Below are positions 35,222 through 45,385 of a stretch of 64,000 bases of DNA, one piece after another. The stretch is from positions 134,818-198,817 of the forward strand of contig NZ_NJGE01000001.1 of assembly GCF_002777915.1 (NCBI RefSeq), given 5' to 3'. Below the pieces are notes generated by a model. The model did not search any database, was not told the DNA's origin, and was given only the letters and a program-made list of their open reading frames with translations. The number at the start of each line of letters is the position of its first letter. Position 1 is the stretch's first letter. Both the position numbers and the translations under genes were made by a program. This stretch comes from Bartonella tribocorum (GTDB taxonomy: Bacteria > Pseudomonadota > Alphaproteobacteria > Rhizobiales > Rhizobiaceae).

Positions 35222-36298
35222 TTATCTATTAGGAAAAAAAGCAGGCATATCAAAGCAACGAAAGCCATAATGGTCTAACCAGCGCAGGTCAGCATCAAAA
35301 AAAGCCCGTAAATCAGGCATACCGTATTTCAACATGGCAATACGATCAATGCCCATTCCCCATGCAAAGCCTTGATATTCATCGGGATCTAAACCAACAT
35401 TTTTTAACACATGAGGATGCACCATTCCGCATCCTAGAATTTCCAACCAATCCTGTCCTTCGCCAAACTTTACTTCTGAACCAGAACGATCACATTGAAT
35501 ATCCACTTCCATAGACGGTTCAGTAAAAGGGAAAAAAGAGGGACGAAAACGCATTTTTACCGAAGAAACTTCAAAAAATTCTTTACAAAAGGTTTCATGC
35601 AGCCACATCATGTGGGCAATGGTGGAGGTTTTATCAATGACAAGACCTTCAACCTGATGAAACATGGGCGAATGCGTTGCATCTGAATCCATGCGGTAAG
35701 TTTTTCCAGGAATAATGATCCGTATCGGCGCTTTTTGTTTTTCCAGCGTGCGAATTTGTACGGGTGATGTATGGGTCCGCAATAATTTGCGTTTTCCCAT
35801 TTTATCAACATCAAAAAAGAAGGTGTCATGCATTTCACGTGCTGGATGCCCTTCAGGAAAATTCAATGCGGTAAAGTTATAATAATCTGTTTCAATATCT
35901 GGGCCCTCTGCAAGGGAAAAGCCCATTTTTGTATAAATGGCGATAATTTCTTCAATTACTTGTGAAATAGGATGAATACGCCCCCGTTCCATAGGCGAAG
36001 AGCGAACAGGCAAGGTAATATCAACCGTTTCATGAGAAAGGCGTGCATCCATTGTTTGTTTTTTTAGCAGATCACGCTTTTGTGTCCATAATTCTAAAAT
36101 ATGATTTTTTAATCCATTAAGGACTGGTCCAGCTTTTTGGCGCTCGCTAGCCTCCATTTTTCCTAATGCTTTTAATTTTTCAGAGATGCTTCCCTTTTTA
36201 CCTAATGCTGCAATACGCACTGCTTCAAGTGCCTGTTCATCACTAGCGGCCTCTAAAGCTAAACAAATTTCTTGTTCCAGACGCTCAATATCGTTCAT
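35222..36298 (-). CDS. pheS: Phenylalanine-tRNA ligase alpha subunit
   Basis: PheS is the catalytic class II subunit. The 358-residue protein has an N-terminal coiled-coil (about residues 1-100), motif 1 near [19 protein letters not shown], motif 2 in [32 protein letters not shown], and motif 3 in [18 protein letters not shown]. The length is as in other rhizobia. The start is an ATG at 36298. An intrinsic terminator lies between rplT and this gene, so some of its transcription may depend on read-through or a separate promoter. Confidence 0.97.
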   Translation of the reverse strand: MNDIERLEQEICLALEAASDEQALEAVRIAALGKKGSISEKLKALGKMEASERQKAGPVLNGLKNHILELWTQKRDLLKKQTMDARLSHETVDITLPVRSSPMERGRIHPISQVIEEIIAIYTKMGFSLAEGPDIETDYYNFTALNFPEGHPAREMHDTFFFDVDKMGKRKLLRTHTSPVQIRTLEKQKAPIRIIIPGKTYRMDSDATHSPMFHQVEGLVIDKTSTIAHMMWLHETFCKEFFEVSSVKMRFRPSFFPFTEPSMEVDIQCDRSGSEVKFGEGQDWLEILGCGMVHPHVLKNVGLDPDEYQGFAWGMGIDRIAMLKYGMPDLRAFFDADLRWLDHYGFRCFDMPAFFPNR

Positions 36299-36320
36299 AT
36301 TTTTGCCTATTTTTTTAATA

Positions 36321-36354
36321 AAGAAAAACCCGCACTCGCCATAGCCAGTACGGG
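36321..36354 (-). terminator. Terminator between rplT and pheS
   Basis: Minus-strand CCCGTACT pairs with AGTGCGGG (36354-36347 with 36336-36329; one G-U pair), followed by TTTTTCTTT. Being inside the rpmI-rplT-pheST gene run it may attenuate expression of pheST relative to the ribosomal proteins. Confidence 0.75.
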
Positions 36355-36393
36355 ACCTCGAATAAATAAACGCTTTAAGAGAACACGACTGGC

Positions 36394-36795
36394 TTACTTG
36401 ACAGCGCCTTCAAAAGCATTAGGTGTTGTCTCTTTTAAATATTCTAAAGCTTTTTTTGCTGAAGCAACTAAAGCAGAAAATGCTTCCGCCTCATAGATTG
36501 CTATATCTGAAAGAACTTTACGATCAACTTCAATACCGGCTTTTGATAGACCATCAATAAAACGTCCATAAGTTAAACCTTCTGCACGAACAGCCGCATT
36601 AATTCTCTGAATCCACAAAGCACGGAAAGTACGTTTTCTATTTTTGCGATCACGATAAGCATACTGTTTTGAACGATCAACGGCTGCCTTAGCTGCACGA
36701 ATGGTATTTTTACGACGACCGTAAAAACCTTCAGCTTGTTTTAGAACTTTTTTGTGCTTAGCGTGCGCTGTCACACCTCTTTTCACACGTGCCAT
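36394..36795 (-). CDS. rplT: 50S ribosomal protein L20
   Basis: L20 is a very basic protein that binds 23S rRNA early in 50S assembly and, in some bacteria, represses its own operon. The 133-residue sequence [20 protein letters not shown] and [22 protein letters not shown] is characteristic. The tail is slightly longer than the 117-119 residues of E. coli-type L20, as usual in alphaproteobacteria. GAGGAG lies 8 nt before the ATG at 36795. It follows rpmI by 33 bp. Confidence 0.97.
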   Translation of the reverse strand: MARVKRGVTAHAKHKKVLKQAEGFYGRRKNTIRAAKAAVDRSKQYAYRDRKNRKRTFRALWIQRINAAVRAEGLTYGRFIDGLSKAGIEVDRKVLSDIAIYEAEAFSALVASAKKALEYLKETTPNAFEGAVK

Positions 36796-36828
36796 ATTAT
36801 ATTCTCCTCAAAATCAAAAGCGTAAGGT

Positions 36829-37032
36829 TTAAAGACCATTTGGCAAATAATGCTGAACAACTTTTTTGGCATCTTGTTCACACAAAACCATCGTTCCACG
36901 CGCATCACGAATAAATTTATTCGAACGCTTAATCATGCCATGGCGCTTACCAGCAGCTGCTACTTTAATTTTGCCTGACGCAGTGATTTTAAACCGCTTT
37001 TTAGCGGATGATTTGGTCTTCATCTTGGGCAT
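36829..37032 (-). CDS. rpmI: 50S ribosomal protein L35
   Basis: L35 is a small basic 50S protein. The 67-residue product starts [20 protein letters not shown], the family hallmark. The ATG at 37032 has GGAG 7 nt upstream; the 11 codons before it in the same frame are leader. It is first in the rpmI-rplT-pheS-pheT run. infC, which precedes rpmI in many bacteria, is not upstream here (nth is), so this run carries its own promoter and leader. Confidence 0.97.
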   Translation of the reverse strand: MPKMKTKSSAKKRFKITASGKIKVAAAGKRHGMIKRSNKFIRDARGTMVLCEQDAKKVVQHYLPNGL

Positions 37033-37188
37033 TTTGCTACTCCATACATTAATTGATTCAATCAAACATCCTATCTATTCAAGCGGACCAACGCTTGAAT
37101 AAGCATTTAAGCAGCCACGGCATGCCCTGCCGGGCGGCTCTCCAAAAATGCTTTCATAAGCTAGTCTATACAAAATAGCAAGAGCGTA
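37033..37188 (-). promoter_or_regulatory. Structured rpmI leader
   Basis: TATTCAAGC (37076-37084) and GCTTGAATA (37093-37101) form a 9-bp perfect stem with an 8-nt loop. Next to it, a GC-rich stretch (about 37112-37142) can fold as nested arms AGCC/GGCT and CGGCA/TGCCG. L20 represses translation from such leaders in E. coli and Bacillus; that role is inferred here from position and structure only. Confidence 0.5.
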
Positions 37189-37950
37189 TTACAAAAAAAT
37201 CGGCGCTCCATTGCCTTGAATTTCAACCAAAGGTGCCGGAATAGCATTTGTTTTGCTTGCGGCTTTACATAAGTCGGCAATAATACATTGCGTACATTGT
37301 GCTTTACGTGCTTGACAAATATAGCGTCCATGTAAAATAAGCCAATGATGTGCATGACGAAGATAGTGAACCGGTATAATTTTTAATAATTTTTTCTCAA
37401 CAATCTCTGGTGTTTTTCCAGGTGCCAAACCAAGGCGATTGCTTAAGCGAAAAATGTGGGTATCAACCGCCAATGTAGGCTGACAAAAGGCAATATTTAA
37501 GACAACATTCGCTGTTTTGCGTCCCACGCCTGGAAGGGCCATAAGTGCTTCACGCTTATCAGGGACTTGACCGCCATATTGATCAATTAAACAGTTAGAA
37601 AGTGCATAAACATTGTGTGCTTTTGCACGCCAAAGACCAATCGAACGGATATGATGCGCGATTTCTTCTTCTCCTAATGCAACCATTTTTTCCGGTTGAT
37701 CAGCAAGGCGAAAGAGTTCTTTTGTCGCTTTATTAACGCTTACATCTGTCGCTTGAGCTGAAAGAACAACGGCAACCAAAAGCGTAAAAGTATTTATATA
37801 GTTAAGATCACTCCTAGGGGTTGGGCGTTGCACAGAAAAACGGCGAAATATTTCTGCAATTTCATCTTCATGATAGAATATACCAGATAAATTTCGCATC
37901 TTTGACACATTTATGGTATTTCGAGGTATTTTTATGTTACTTTGAGGCAT
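37189..37950 (-). CDS. nth: Endonuclease III
   Basis: Nth is a DNA glycosylase/AP lyase that removes oxidised pyrimidines. The 253-residue protein shows the helix-hairpin-helix with catalytic Lys in LSAQATDVSVNKAT and LPGVGRKTANVVLN, the catalytic Asp in VDTHIFRLSNRLGL, and a [4Fe-4S] cluster motif C-x6-C-x2-C-x5-C near the C-terminus (CQARKAQCTQCIIADLC). About 20 N-terminal residues exceed E. coli Nth. AGAG lies upstream of the ATG at 37950. It is divergent from hsp20, and downstream lies the rpmI leader on the same strand. Confidence 0.95.
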   Translation of the reverse strand: MPQSNIKIPRNTINVSKMRNLSGIFYHEDEIAEIFRRFSVQRPTPRSDLNYINTFTLLVAVVLSAQATDVSVNKATKELFRLADQPEKMVALGEEEIAHHIRSIGLWRAKAHNVYALSNCLIDQYGGQVPDKREALMALPGVGRKTANVVLNIAFCQPTLAVDTHIFRLSNRLGLAPGKTPEIVEKKLLKIIPVHYLRHAHHWLILHGRYICQARKAQCTQCIIADLCKAASKTNAIPAPLVEIQGNGAPIFL

Positions 37951-37971
37951 TGAAATCTCTTAATCTTCTCT

Positions 37972-38000
37972 CTTGAAGTTGTCATTCGTGCTCGCCATAT
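37972..38000 (+). promoter_or_regulatory. RpoH-type heat-shock promoter of hsp20
   Basis: CTTGAAG at 37972-37978 and CGCCATAT at 37993-38000 are separated by 14 bp, in line with the sigma-32 consensus (CTTGAA / CCCCATnT type) used by alphaproteobacterial RpoH. Transcription would begin near 38007, giving a leader of about 65 nt before the hsp20 start. Confidence 0.7.
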
Positions 38001-38006
38001 GAGAAG

Positions 38007-38070
38007 AATGCAGCGAACACTTCATATAGAGTTTGGTCAAGTAAAGTCGCTTTAAAGAGGATACTCATGA
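38007..38070 (+). promoter_or_regulatory. ROSE-like RNA thermometer in the hsp20 leader
   Basis: In the leader, TCGCT at 38047-38051 can pair with the Shine-Dalgarno AGGA at 38058-38061 with a bulged G and a 6-nt loop. This is the U-Y-G-C-U against AGGA arrangement that defines the 3' hairpin of ROSE elements, known to control small heat-shock genes in rhizobia. The location in front of an hsp20 gene behind an RpoH promoter supports it. The 5' hairpins were not worked out in detail. Confidence 0.55.
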
Positions 38071-38499
38071 ATGACTGTGACACCTTTCTCCAATCCTTTT
38101 CTTTTAGGATTTGAAACTGTAGAAAAAATATTACAACGTATCGGTAAAGCTGATGAGGCTTACCCAGCCTATAATATTGAACGTTTACATAAAAACGATG
38201 ATGCAAATCATATCCGGATAACTTTGGCTGTTGCTGGATTTAAGATTAATCATCTTAATATTTTGCTCGATGATAATCAATTGGTTATTCATGGTAAACA
38301 AACAGACAATCAAAATCATCAATATTTATATCGCGGTATAGCCGCGCGACAATTCCAGCGGACCTTTGTTCTCGCGGAAGGGATGCACGTCACAAATGCC
38401 GAGTTGAAAAATGGTCTTTTATCAATTAATCTGTATAAACCAAAATTAAAAAAAGAAATAAAACAGATTCCAATTAAAGTCAGTAGTGGTGAGTCATAA
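38071..38499 (+). CDS. Small heat-shock protein (Hsp20/IbpA type)
   Basis: This 142-residue holdase chaperone has an alpha-crystallin domain at about residues 33-125. It follows the rhizobial class A (IbpA-like) layout: YPAYNIER at the start of the domain, ITLAVAGF, then ARQFQRTFVLAEGMHVTNAELKNGLLSINL with the C-terminal region. A short C-terminal tail with IPIKV replaces the I-x-I anchoring motif. The ATG at 38071 has AAAGAGGA ending 9 nt upstream; the ATG at 38067 is out of frame. Heat induction is expected from its RpoH-type promoter and ROSE-like leader. Confidence 0.92.
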   Translation: MTVTPFSNPFLLGFETVEKILQRIGKADEAYPAYNIERLHKNDDANHIRITLAVAGFKINHLNILLDDNQLVIHGKQTDNQNHQYLYRGIAARQFQRTFVLAEGMHVTNAELKNGLLSINLYKPKLKKEIKQIPIKVSSGES

Positions 38500-38525
38500 A
38501 AGTTAAGGCGTAAAGGAACAGTGAA

Positions 38526-38777
38526 ATGGGAGAACATAAACAAAACTTGTCGTTTCAGAATACGTCCTACTCTGATACGGGACAAATTGCCTATTTAAAA
38601 AAGGTTTGTACGGATGATTTGGCTAAAAATTTTCCAGATCTTCCCCCCATGACCCCAGGCATTACCGTATGGGCACTTTTTGGTGAAACAGGTTATCCTA
38701 TCATTTTATCCGATGAACGCTCTATTGCCCTTGCTGGAGCCAATGAGCATGAGCTCCGAATTGTAACTCTGCACTAG
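38526..38777 (+). CDS. DUF1150 family protein
   Basis: This 83-residue small protein of unknown function matches the DUF1150 family seen directly after hsp20 in many alphaproteobacteria. Characteristic stretches are PGITVWALFGETGYPIILSDER and ALAGANEHEL. No membrane segment or signal peptide is present. It lies 26 bp after hsp20 and is almost surely co-transcribed and heat-induced with it. What it does is not known. Confidence 0.85.
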   Translation: MGEHKQNLSFQNTSYSDTGQIAYLKKVCTDDLAKNFPDLPPMTPGITVWALFGETGYPIILSDERSIALAGANEHELRIVTLH

Positions 38778-39896
38778 ATTGCGCTTTACGAGAAAGAACT
38801 TAAGCTCTTTATAAATTCTATCCGTTTTTTCTCAATTAAAGGGTATTAAGCTGTTTAGCGGTGTTGTTGGATTTTTTCCTTCTTTTGTTGGTGAGGGGAG
38901 GCGCTGTTTTGGTATCGTGCAGAGGAAAACTAAAAGGATTGGCATCCTTCTGCAATTTGCGTTATCACTCAATAAAATATTGATGAATATTCATAATTAT
39001 TTTTTTCAATTGGAATGAGAATCCCGAGAATCATGAAATTTTTTCGTTTAAAGTTCTCTTATATTGAACAATTTAAATTACTTGTTTGTTGGTTATAAGC
39101 AGAGTTTGCGTGTAGGTAAAAATACGTGAAGAAAGGAATACTCCTCGTATGAATTGTCTTAATTGCCAAGGACTTTTGCAATATTGGGGATGAGTAAAAT
39201 GTATGATTTTTCCAAATTTTTCTTTACATGAGTGTAAAGGTAGTGGTGCTCTATAAGTTTTATTTATTTATGGGGCTTTTATACTACTCACGGGCTTGGT
39301 GATGAAACAGGCCAGAGCGTATTGAGGGATACTTCTTTAAAACGAGTGCGTGAATTGGTAGGACAAGTGTATTTTGTTAGCTATTCTGTTCTTCGTGAGG
39401 GATGTGGCTTTATTGAAGAATGTGAAAAATAAAAGCATGAGACAATGTGTCATCATTATTTAAGATATTGCTATGGATGCTTTTGAAAGGCGTAAAGCTG
39501 AAATGTAAGGAGATGGTAAGTTTTTATACCATTAGGTTTTCATATTCTTTACCAATAAGGCTGTTTTCTTGTTTCAGAAATTATGCAAACAGATTGGTGC
39601 AATATACTCACTAAATCTGGCGTGTAAAAAATCTGGAACAGTTTGTGTTGTACTGAATTGTTTTGATATTTGTCTCAAACGTGCAGTTGTGTTTGGATTA
39701 TATATTGATGAACAGGTAATAAAAAAATAAATCTTTATTACTTTATGAGAAAGTTTATACAGTACTTCTTTTAATTTTTGTGCTTCAAAAGCCTCAATAC
39801 AAGGTATTTTTCTCTTTTGAATATTAAAGCTCTTGTTTTTAGAGTGAAGTTACAGCACAACAAGTAAAATGGAATTATTTGAGGGGAAAAAAAATA
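38778..39896. other. Non-coding or decayed gap between DUF1150 and ilvD
   Basis: About 1.1 kb without an intact gene. One frame from 39244 to 39432 reads like a protein fragment (listed separately). A GC-richer patch at about 38890-38935 (GGTGAGGGGAGGCGC) stands out. ilvD's ribosome binding site GAGGGG is at 39881-39886. Confidence 0.5.
39244..39432 (+). pseudogene. Coding remnant without start codon, family unknown
   Basis: A 62-codon open stretch, bounded by in-frame TAG (39241) and TAA (39430), reads GFYTTHGLGDETGQSVLRD and ends VLREGCGFIEECEK. It has no ATG, GTG or TTG with a ribosome binding site. Amino-acid composition is protein-like (Gly, Glu, Arg, Cys), unlike translation of the flanking AT-rich sequence. 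I take it as the remains of a lost gene; I cannot name it. Confidence 0.35.
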
Positions 39897-41735
39897 ATGC
39901 CTTCTTACCGTTCAAGAATATCGACACACGGGCGTAATATGGCAGGAGCTCGCGGTCTTTGGCGTGCAACAGGGATGAAAGATACGGATTTTGGTAAACC
40001 CATTATTGCGATTGCGAATTCTTTTACACAATTTGTACCAGGGCATGTGCATTTAAAAGATCTTGGACAATTGGTTGCACAACAGATAGAAATTGCCGGA
40101 GGTGTTGCAAAAGAGTTTAACACCATTGCTGTCGATGATGGAATTGCAATGGGGCACGATGGAATGCTTTATTCTTTGCCCTCACGTGAAATTATTGCTG
40201 ATTCTGTAGAGTATATGGTCAACGCTCATTGTGCGGATGCTCTTGTCTGTATTTCTAATTGTGACAAAATTACTCCTGGAATGTTAATGGCTGCTTTACG
40301 GTTGAATATTCCAACAATCTTTGTTTCAGGCGGTCCTATGGAAGCCGGTAAGATTAAATGGAAAGATCAAGATTTAAGGGTTGATTTGGTTGATGCTATG
40401 GTCGCCGCTGCTTCAGAACACAATTCAGAAGAAGAGGTTGCTGAAATGGAGCGTGCTGCTTGTCCTACATGTGGTTCTTGTTCAGGAATGTTTACGGCCA
40501 ATTCTATGAACTGCTTAACGGAAGCCTTAGGGCTTTCGCTTCCCGGAAATGGATCAGTGCTCGCAACACATAGAGATCGGCAGATGCTTTTTGAAGAAGC
40601 TGGAAGGCAGATTGTTGCATTGGTCAAGCGTTATTATGAAAAAGATGATGAAACAGTTTTGCCACGCTCTATTGCTTCACGCAAGGCTTTTGAAAATGCC
40701 ATGACCGTTGATATTGCCATGGGGGGATCAACCAATACAGTACTGCATCTTTTAGCAGTGGCGCAGGAAGGTGAGGTGGATTTTACCATGACGGATATCG
40801 ATCATCTTTCACGTCGTGTTCCGGTTTTATGCAAGGTTGCTCCTGCTGTTGCGAATGTCCATATGGAAGATGTTCATCGCGCAGGTGGTATTATGGGGCT
40901 TTTAGGTGAACTAGATGCGGCGGGACTCATTGATACATCAACTTATACGGTTCACGCAAAAACGATGAAAGAAGCTCTTGATCTTTGGGATATAAAACAG
41001 ACCAATGAACCAACAGTTTGTGCATTTTATCGTGCTGCTCCAGGGGGGATTCCAACACAGAGAGCTTTTAGCCAATCTTGTCGCTATGAGACTCTTGATC
41101 TTGATCGTGAAAAAGGTGTGATTCGTGATAAGGAACATGCCTATTCACAAGATGGAGGATTGGCAGTTCTTTATGGAAATCTCGCTAAAGATGGCTGTAT
41201 TGTAAAAACAGCGGGTGTTGATCAATCAATTTTGTCCTTTAAAGGTCCAGCAAGAATTTTTGAAAGTCAAGATTCAGCTGTCTCAGCTATATTAACGGAT
41301 AAAATTAAAATAGGTGAAATTGTTTTAATCCGTTATGAAGGACCACGGGGGGGACCTGGAATGCAAGAAATGCTTTATCCTACCAGTTATCTCAAATCTA
41401 AAGGATTGGGCAAGGTTTGTGCACTTGTTACAGATGGACGTTTTTCAGGGGGTAGCTCAGGGCTCTCGATAGGACATGTTTCACCAGAAGCGGCTGAAGG
41501 AGGAGAAATTGCGTTGGTGGAAGAAGGGGATATCATAGAAATTGATATTCCAAATCGTAGCATTCATATATTGGTTGATGACGTTGAGATGAAGCAGCGT
41601 CGTGCTAAAATGGAAGCAAAAGGAAAAGGCGCTTGGCAACCCGTTGAGAAGCGTCAGCGTAAAGTTTCCAAGGCTCTCAAAGCCTATGCTGCGATGACAA
41701 CATCAGCTGCAAAGGGTGCAGTTCGTAATATTTGA
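39897..41735 (+). CDS. ilvD: Dihydroxy-acid dehydratase
   Basis: IlvD dehydrates 2,3-dihydroxy acids in isoleucine and valine synthesis using an Fe-S cluster. The 612-residue product has the expected cluster cysteines: [10 protein letters not shown] near residue 122 and [18 protein letters not shown] near 195-212. Other marks are [14 protein letters not shown] near the start and [19 protein letters not shown] near 515. The ATG at 39897 follows GAGGGG at 39881-39886; an in-frame TTG six codons earlier overlaps that site and is rejected. Genes for the rest of the branched-chain pathway are not nearby. Confidence 0.97.
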   Translation: MPSYRSRISTHGRNMAGARGLWRATGMKDTDFGKPIIAIANSFTQFVPGHVHLKDLGQLVAQQIEIAGGVAKEFNTIAVDDGIAMGHDGMLYSLPSREIIADSVEYMVNAHCADALVCISNCDKITPGMLMAALRLNIPTIFVSGGPMEAGKIKWKDQDLRVDLVDAMVAAASEHNSEEEVAEMERAACPTCGSCSGMFTANSMNCLTEALGLSLPGNGSVLATHRDRQMLFEEAGRQIVALVKRYYEKDDETVLPRSIASRKAFENAMTVDIAMGGSTNTVLHLLAVAQEGEVDFTMTDIDHLSRRVPVLCKVAPAVANVHMEDVHRAGGIMGLLGELDAAGLIDTSTYTVHAKTMKEALDLWDIKQTNEPTVCAFYRAAPGGIPTQRAFSQSCRYETLDLDREKGVIRDKEHAYSQDGGLAVLYGNLAKDGCIVKTAGVDQSILSFKGPARIFESQDSAVSAILTDKIKIGEIVLIRYEGPRGGPGMQEMLYPTSYLKSKGLGKVCALVTDGRFSGGSSGLSIGHVSPEAAEGGEIALVEEGDIIEIDIPNRSIHILVDDVEMKQRRAKMEAKGKGAWQPVEKRQRKVSKALKAYAAMTTSAAKGAVRNI

Positions 41736-41829
41736 CGAGTGAAGGGTGCGTCTTATAAAAAGAGAAGGGGCTCCGATTTTTTGCACGATATGCTAAGCAG
41801 ATCGTTCTCTGAGTTTACGAATATATCAT

Positions 41830-42009
41830 ATGATCGGCAATCAAGGGAAAGCTTCTAGAATCTGGACTGTTTTCAAATCAGATTCGAGTGAAAATCTTCA
41901 TTTTTTGAGATGCGGGAAGGAGTTCAAAGGCCTTTTAAGAAAATCAAAAGCAGCAGAATTCACTTATACAACCTATTTAAAAACAGTAAAAGAGCTCTTT
42001 ATCGTTTAA
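41830..42009 (+). CDS. Possible small protein, 59 residues, or pseudogene
   Basis: An ATG-started 59-codon frame reads as a charged, soluble-looking protein (FLRCGKEFKGLLRKSKAAEF, then TYTTYLKTVKELFIV). Its ribosome binding site is poor. Another frame continues just past the stop with protein-like sequence (RLKCEENGRPIIYEFIMQKW up to about 42064), so a frameshifted longer gene is possible. I recognise no family. The rest of the 708-bp gap between ilvD and mutS appears empty. Confidence 0.3.
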   Translation: MIGNQGKASRIWTVFKSDSSENLHFLRCGKEFKGLLRKSKAAEFTYTTYLKTVKELFIV

Positions 42010-42443
42010 AATGTGAAGAAAATGGACGACCCATTATTTATGAATTTATCATGCAAAAGTGGGTGGTATTCCAAAACAGACAGCTTTAAACCAAAGCAGC
42101 TTTTATGATAAAAATAATTACGATAACAATAATATTGATCGTAAAAAAGTATGATTCATTAAACATGTTTATTCGCAGGAGAGAGAAAATTTCATAATAA
42201 TCTTTGCAAAAAATGACTGTTTTGTAAAAAGCGTCAATATTGATTAATTTTTTTGTATAAGAGCTAATCTTCAGCTAAGGAAATATGAGAATGCGTCTGA
42301 TTTTTTCTTTTGATGCTTATCAAAATATGTTGTGCAGAAAAGGAATGAGGATACAGTAAATAACAGTTTCATGCTGGAACATATCAAAAAGGGAACTTTA
42401 ATTTCTTATTCAGAAAGCTTTTTAATAAGAAAGCATCTGTTTT

Positions 42444-45188
42444 CTATAGATCGTTATTCTTTTCGAGCTGTTTGAGTTGATAAATTGCTTCTAAAGCTTG
42501 CTTAGGGGAGAGCTCATCGGGGTGAATATTTTTTAAAGCTTCGTGAAGTGCATCATGTTTGTTTCTCTCCTCGTTGAGGGGCGAGGTTGCTTTAAGAGAA
42601 AAGAGTGGTAAATCATCAATAAGTTTATGTCCTTTTCCAGCCATTTCGCCTTGTTCTAGTTGATGGAGGACATCTGTTGCTCGTGTAATAACGGCTGGAG
42701 GAAGGCCAGCAAGCTTTGCAACTTGTACACCATAGGATCGATCAGCGGCTCCTGGTGTGACCTCATGAAGAAAAACCACATTACCATCCCAATTTTTGAC
42801 TTTCATGGTGACATTATGCAGTCTGTCAAGTTTTTCGGTAAGAGCAGTCATTTCATGAAAATGGGTAGCAAGAATAGCACGACAATGGTTAACTTCATGG
42901 AGATATTCAACGGCTGCCCAAGCAATAGAAAGTCCGTCAAAAGTTGATGTTCCACGTCCTATTTCATCGAGAATAACAAGAGAATGGTGACTTGCATGAT
43001 TGAGAATCGTTGCTGTTTCAACCATTTCCATCATAAAGGTTGAGCGCCCCCGTGCAAGATCATCGGAAGCACCGACACGACTAAACAGGCGATCAACGAC
43101 GCCAATATGTGCTGAAGTTGCTGGAACAAAGGATCCCATTTGCGCCATAATAGCAATGAGAGCATTTTGCCGCAAAAAAGTTGATTTTCCTCCCATATTA
43201 GGCCCTGTCAAAAGCCAGATTGCTGCATATTGCTGATTTTCTTGCACAGAGAGATCACAATTATTGGCAACAAAGGGTTCTGCTGCTTGTTTTCGGAGTG
43301 CTTGCTCAACAACAGGATGGCGTCCTGCGGTAATATGAAAGGTCAGTGAATGATCAATTTTAGGGCGGCAATATCCTTGCTCTTCAGCAAGATGTGCTAA
43401 AGCGACAGAAACATCTAAAATAGCAAGTGCTTCAGCGGCTTTACGAATAAAATCAACTTGTTCAATAATTTCCTGAACAAGAGTATCAAAAATCTCCAGT
43501 TCAAGTGTCAAGGCGTGGTTGGCAGCATGGGCAATGCGACTTTCAAGATCAGCAAGCTCTGTTGTCGTAAAACGCATAGCGTTTGCCATTGTTTGCCGAT
43601 GAATAAAACGTGCTTTGGCTTGTGGGCTATTGGTAAGTGCAGCTGCTTGTATATTGGTGACTTCAATGAAATAGCCTAGAATATTATTATGCTTTATTTT
43701 TAGCGTCTTAATATCTGTTTCTTGGGCATATTGTGCTTGAAGCTCAGCAATGACACGGCGTGATTCGTCTCGTAAAGAACGCATTTCATCGAGTTCTTGA
43801 TGATAATTGGAACGAATAAAACCACCATCACGTTTAAGCAGAGGGAGATCATCGGCCAATGCTTGGTCTAAATGGCAATGTAAAGCAACGGGTAGATTTG
43901 AAAACACCTGTTGTATATCACTTATTTCTTGAGGCAGAAGCTCATTATTAAGAAGCTGATGAATTTCACGAATGATTTCAAAGCCACGCTGAATTGTTGC
44001 CATATCACGAGGACCTCCCCGTCCAAGAGCGAGACGTGAAACAGCGCGGGGCATATCTGGTCCCCCTTTTAAAGTGAGCTTTATCGCTTCTGCAAGCGAA
44101 GGATTACGGAGAAAAAAATCGATAGAATCCAAACGCGTATCAATCGCTGAAGGGGTGGTAAGAGGAGCAATAAGGCGATCGATGAGAAGACGAGAGCCTC
44201 CTCCTGTTACAGTGCGATCAATAGCTTTTAATAAGCTTCCATCCCGTTGACCTGATGTCGTTCGAATAAGCTCAAGGCTTAGTCTGGTTGCAGCATCAAT
44301 AAAAAGGGTAGCACTTTCATTTTGGCGCTCAGGTTGCATGAGGGGAGGACGATGCGTGATTTGTGTTTTTTCGATATAACGAATAGCCGCCACGATGGCA
44401 GAGAGTTCACAGCGTGAATAATCGGCAACACCTTCAAGCGTTGAAAGTTTGAAATAAGCGCAAATATCGCGTTCAGCGGTGAGGGTATCAAAGAGACAAG
44501 CCGGTTGAGGTGAAACGATACGATCAAGAACATTAAAAAGTGATTTGTGCGATTTATCATAAAAAAAAGAATCAGCGACAATGATTTCTTGCGGATCCAC
44601 GCGCATAATATCTGCTAAAAGTTTTTCTTGGCGACTTTCTGTTACACGAAATATGCCTGTGGAGATATCAATCCAAGAAAGGGCAAATTCTTCTCCATCG
44701 CCGGTTTTTATACGGGAAAGTGTCATCAAATAATTTGCGCGTGTTGGATCAAGGAGTTTTTCTTCTGTTATTGTTCCAGGGGTTACAAGGCGCACAACAT
44801 CCCGCCGAACAACAGATTTTGAGCCTCGTTTTTTTGCTTCAGCAGGATCTTCTGTTTGTTCACAAACAGCAACGCGATAACCACAAGCAATCAGTTTTTG
44901 CAAATAATCGTCTGCGGCATGAACGGGGACACCACACATAGGGATATCTTTCCCTAAATGTTTTCCGCGTGCTGTGAGTGTGATTCCTAAAGCCTGAGCA
45001 GCTTCAATTGCATCATTAAAAAACAATTCATAAAAATCCCCCATTCGGTAAAAAAGAAGGGAATCATGATGGACGGCTTTGATTTCTATATATTGCTCCA
45101 TCATAGGTGTAAGACGTTCTTGAGAAGAAGTAGATGAGGAGGCAGGCTGTGGAATTAAATTATTTTGATGGTCGTTTTTTTTATCCAT
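42444..45188 (-). CDS. mutS: DNA mismatch repair protein MutS
   Basis: MutS recognises mismatches and recruits MutL. The 914-residue protein has the mismatch-reading Phe-x-Glu in [10 protein letters not shown] (residues 48-57), connector and lever domains, and a C-terminal ABC-type ATPase with Walker [10 protein letters not shown] near residue 655, [14 protein letters not shown] (signature), and Walker [17 protein letters not shown]. The N-terminal 25 residues are polar and precede the usual start, as in rhizobial MutS. It is divergent from maeB; this mutS-maeB pairing recurs in rhizobia. Confidence 0.97.
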   Translation of the reverse strand: MDKKNDHQNNLIPQPASSSTSSQERLTPMMEQYIEIKAVHHDSLLFYRMGDFYELFFNDAIEAAQALGITLTARGKHLGKDIPMCGVPVHAADDYLQKLIACGYRVAVCEQTEDPAEAKKRGSKSVVRRDVVRLVTPGTITEEKLLDPTRANYLMTLSRIKTGDGEEFALSWIDISTGIFRVTESRQEKLLADIMRVDPQEIIVADSFFYDKSHKSLFNVLDRIVSPQPACLFDTLTAERDICAYFKLSTLEGVADYSRCELSAIVAAIRYIEKTQITHRPPLMQPERQNESATLFIDAATRLSLELIRTTSGQRDGSLLKAIDRTVTGGGSRLLIDRLIAPLTTPSAIDTRLDSIDFFLRNPSLAEAIKLTLKGGPDMPRAVSRLALGRGGPRDMATIQRGFEIIREIHQLLNNELLPQEISDIQQVFSNLPVALHCHLDQALADDLPLLKRDGGFIRSNYHQELDEMRSLRDESRRVIAELQAQYAQETDIKTLKIKHNNILGYFIEVTNIQAAALTNSPQAKARFIHRQTMANAMRFTTTELADLESRIAHAANHALTLELEIFDTLVQEIIEQVDFIRKAAEALAILDVSVALAHLAEEQGYCRPKIDHSLTFHITAGRHPVVEQALRKQAAEPFVANNCDLSVQENQQYAAIWLLTGPNMGGKSTFLRQNALIAIMAQMGSFVPATSAHIGVVDRLFSRVGASDDLARGRSTFMMEMVETATILNHASHHSLVILDEIGRGTSTFDGLSIAWAAVEYLHEVNHCRAILATHFHEMTALTEKLDRLHNVTMKVKNWDGNVVFLHEVTPGAADRSYGVQVAKLAGLPPAVITRATDVLHQLEQGEMAGKGHKLIDDLPLFSLKATSPLNEERNKHDALHEALKNIHPDELSPKQALEAIYQLKQLEKNNDL

Positions 45189-45385
45189 TTTTACGTGGCC
45201 TGTTCCCGTTCAGTGAAGTTTTTACTCTTTTTTTGTTTACTTCGATATTTATTTATCTCTAAATTGAAACACATCATCAGATTTGCTAAGGCAAAGAATA
45301 GCGATTTTTAACATATGAATCAAACTTAACGACTATATGCATTATCAAGCAAAATTTACACTGTTTTTGGAGAAAATAAAGTGAG

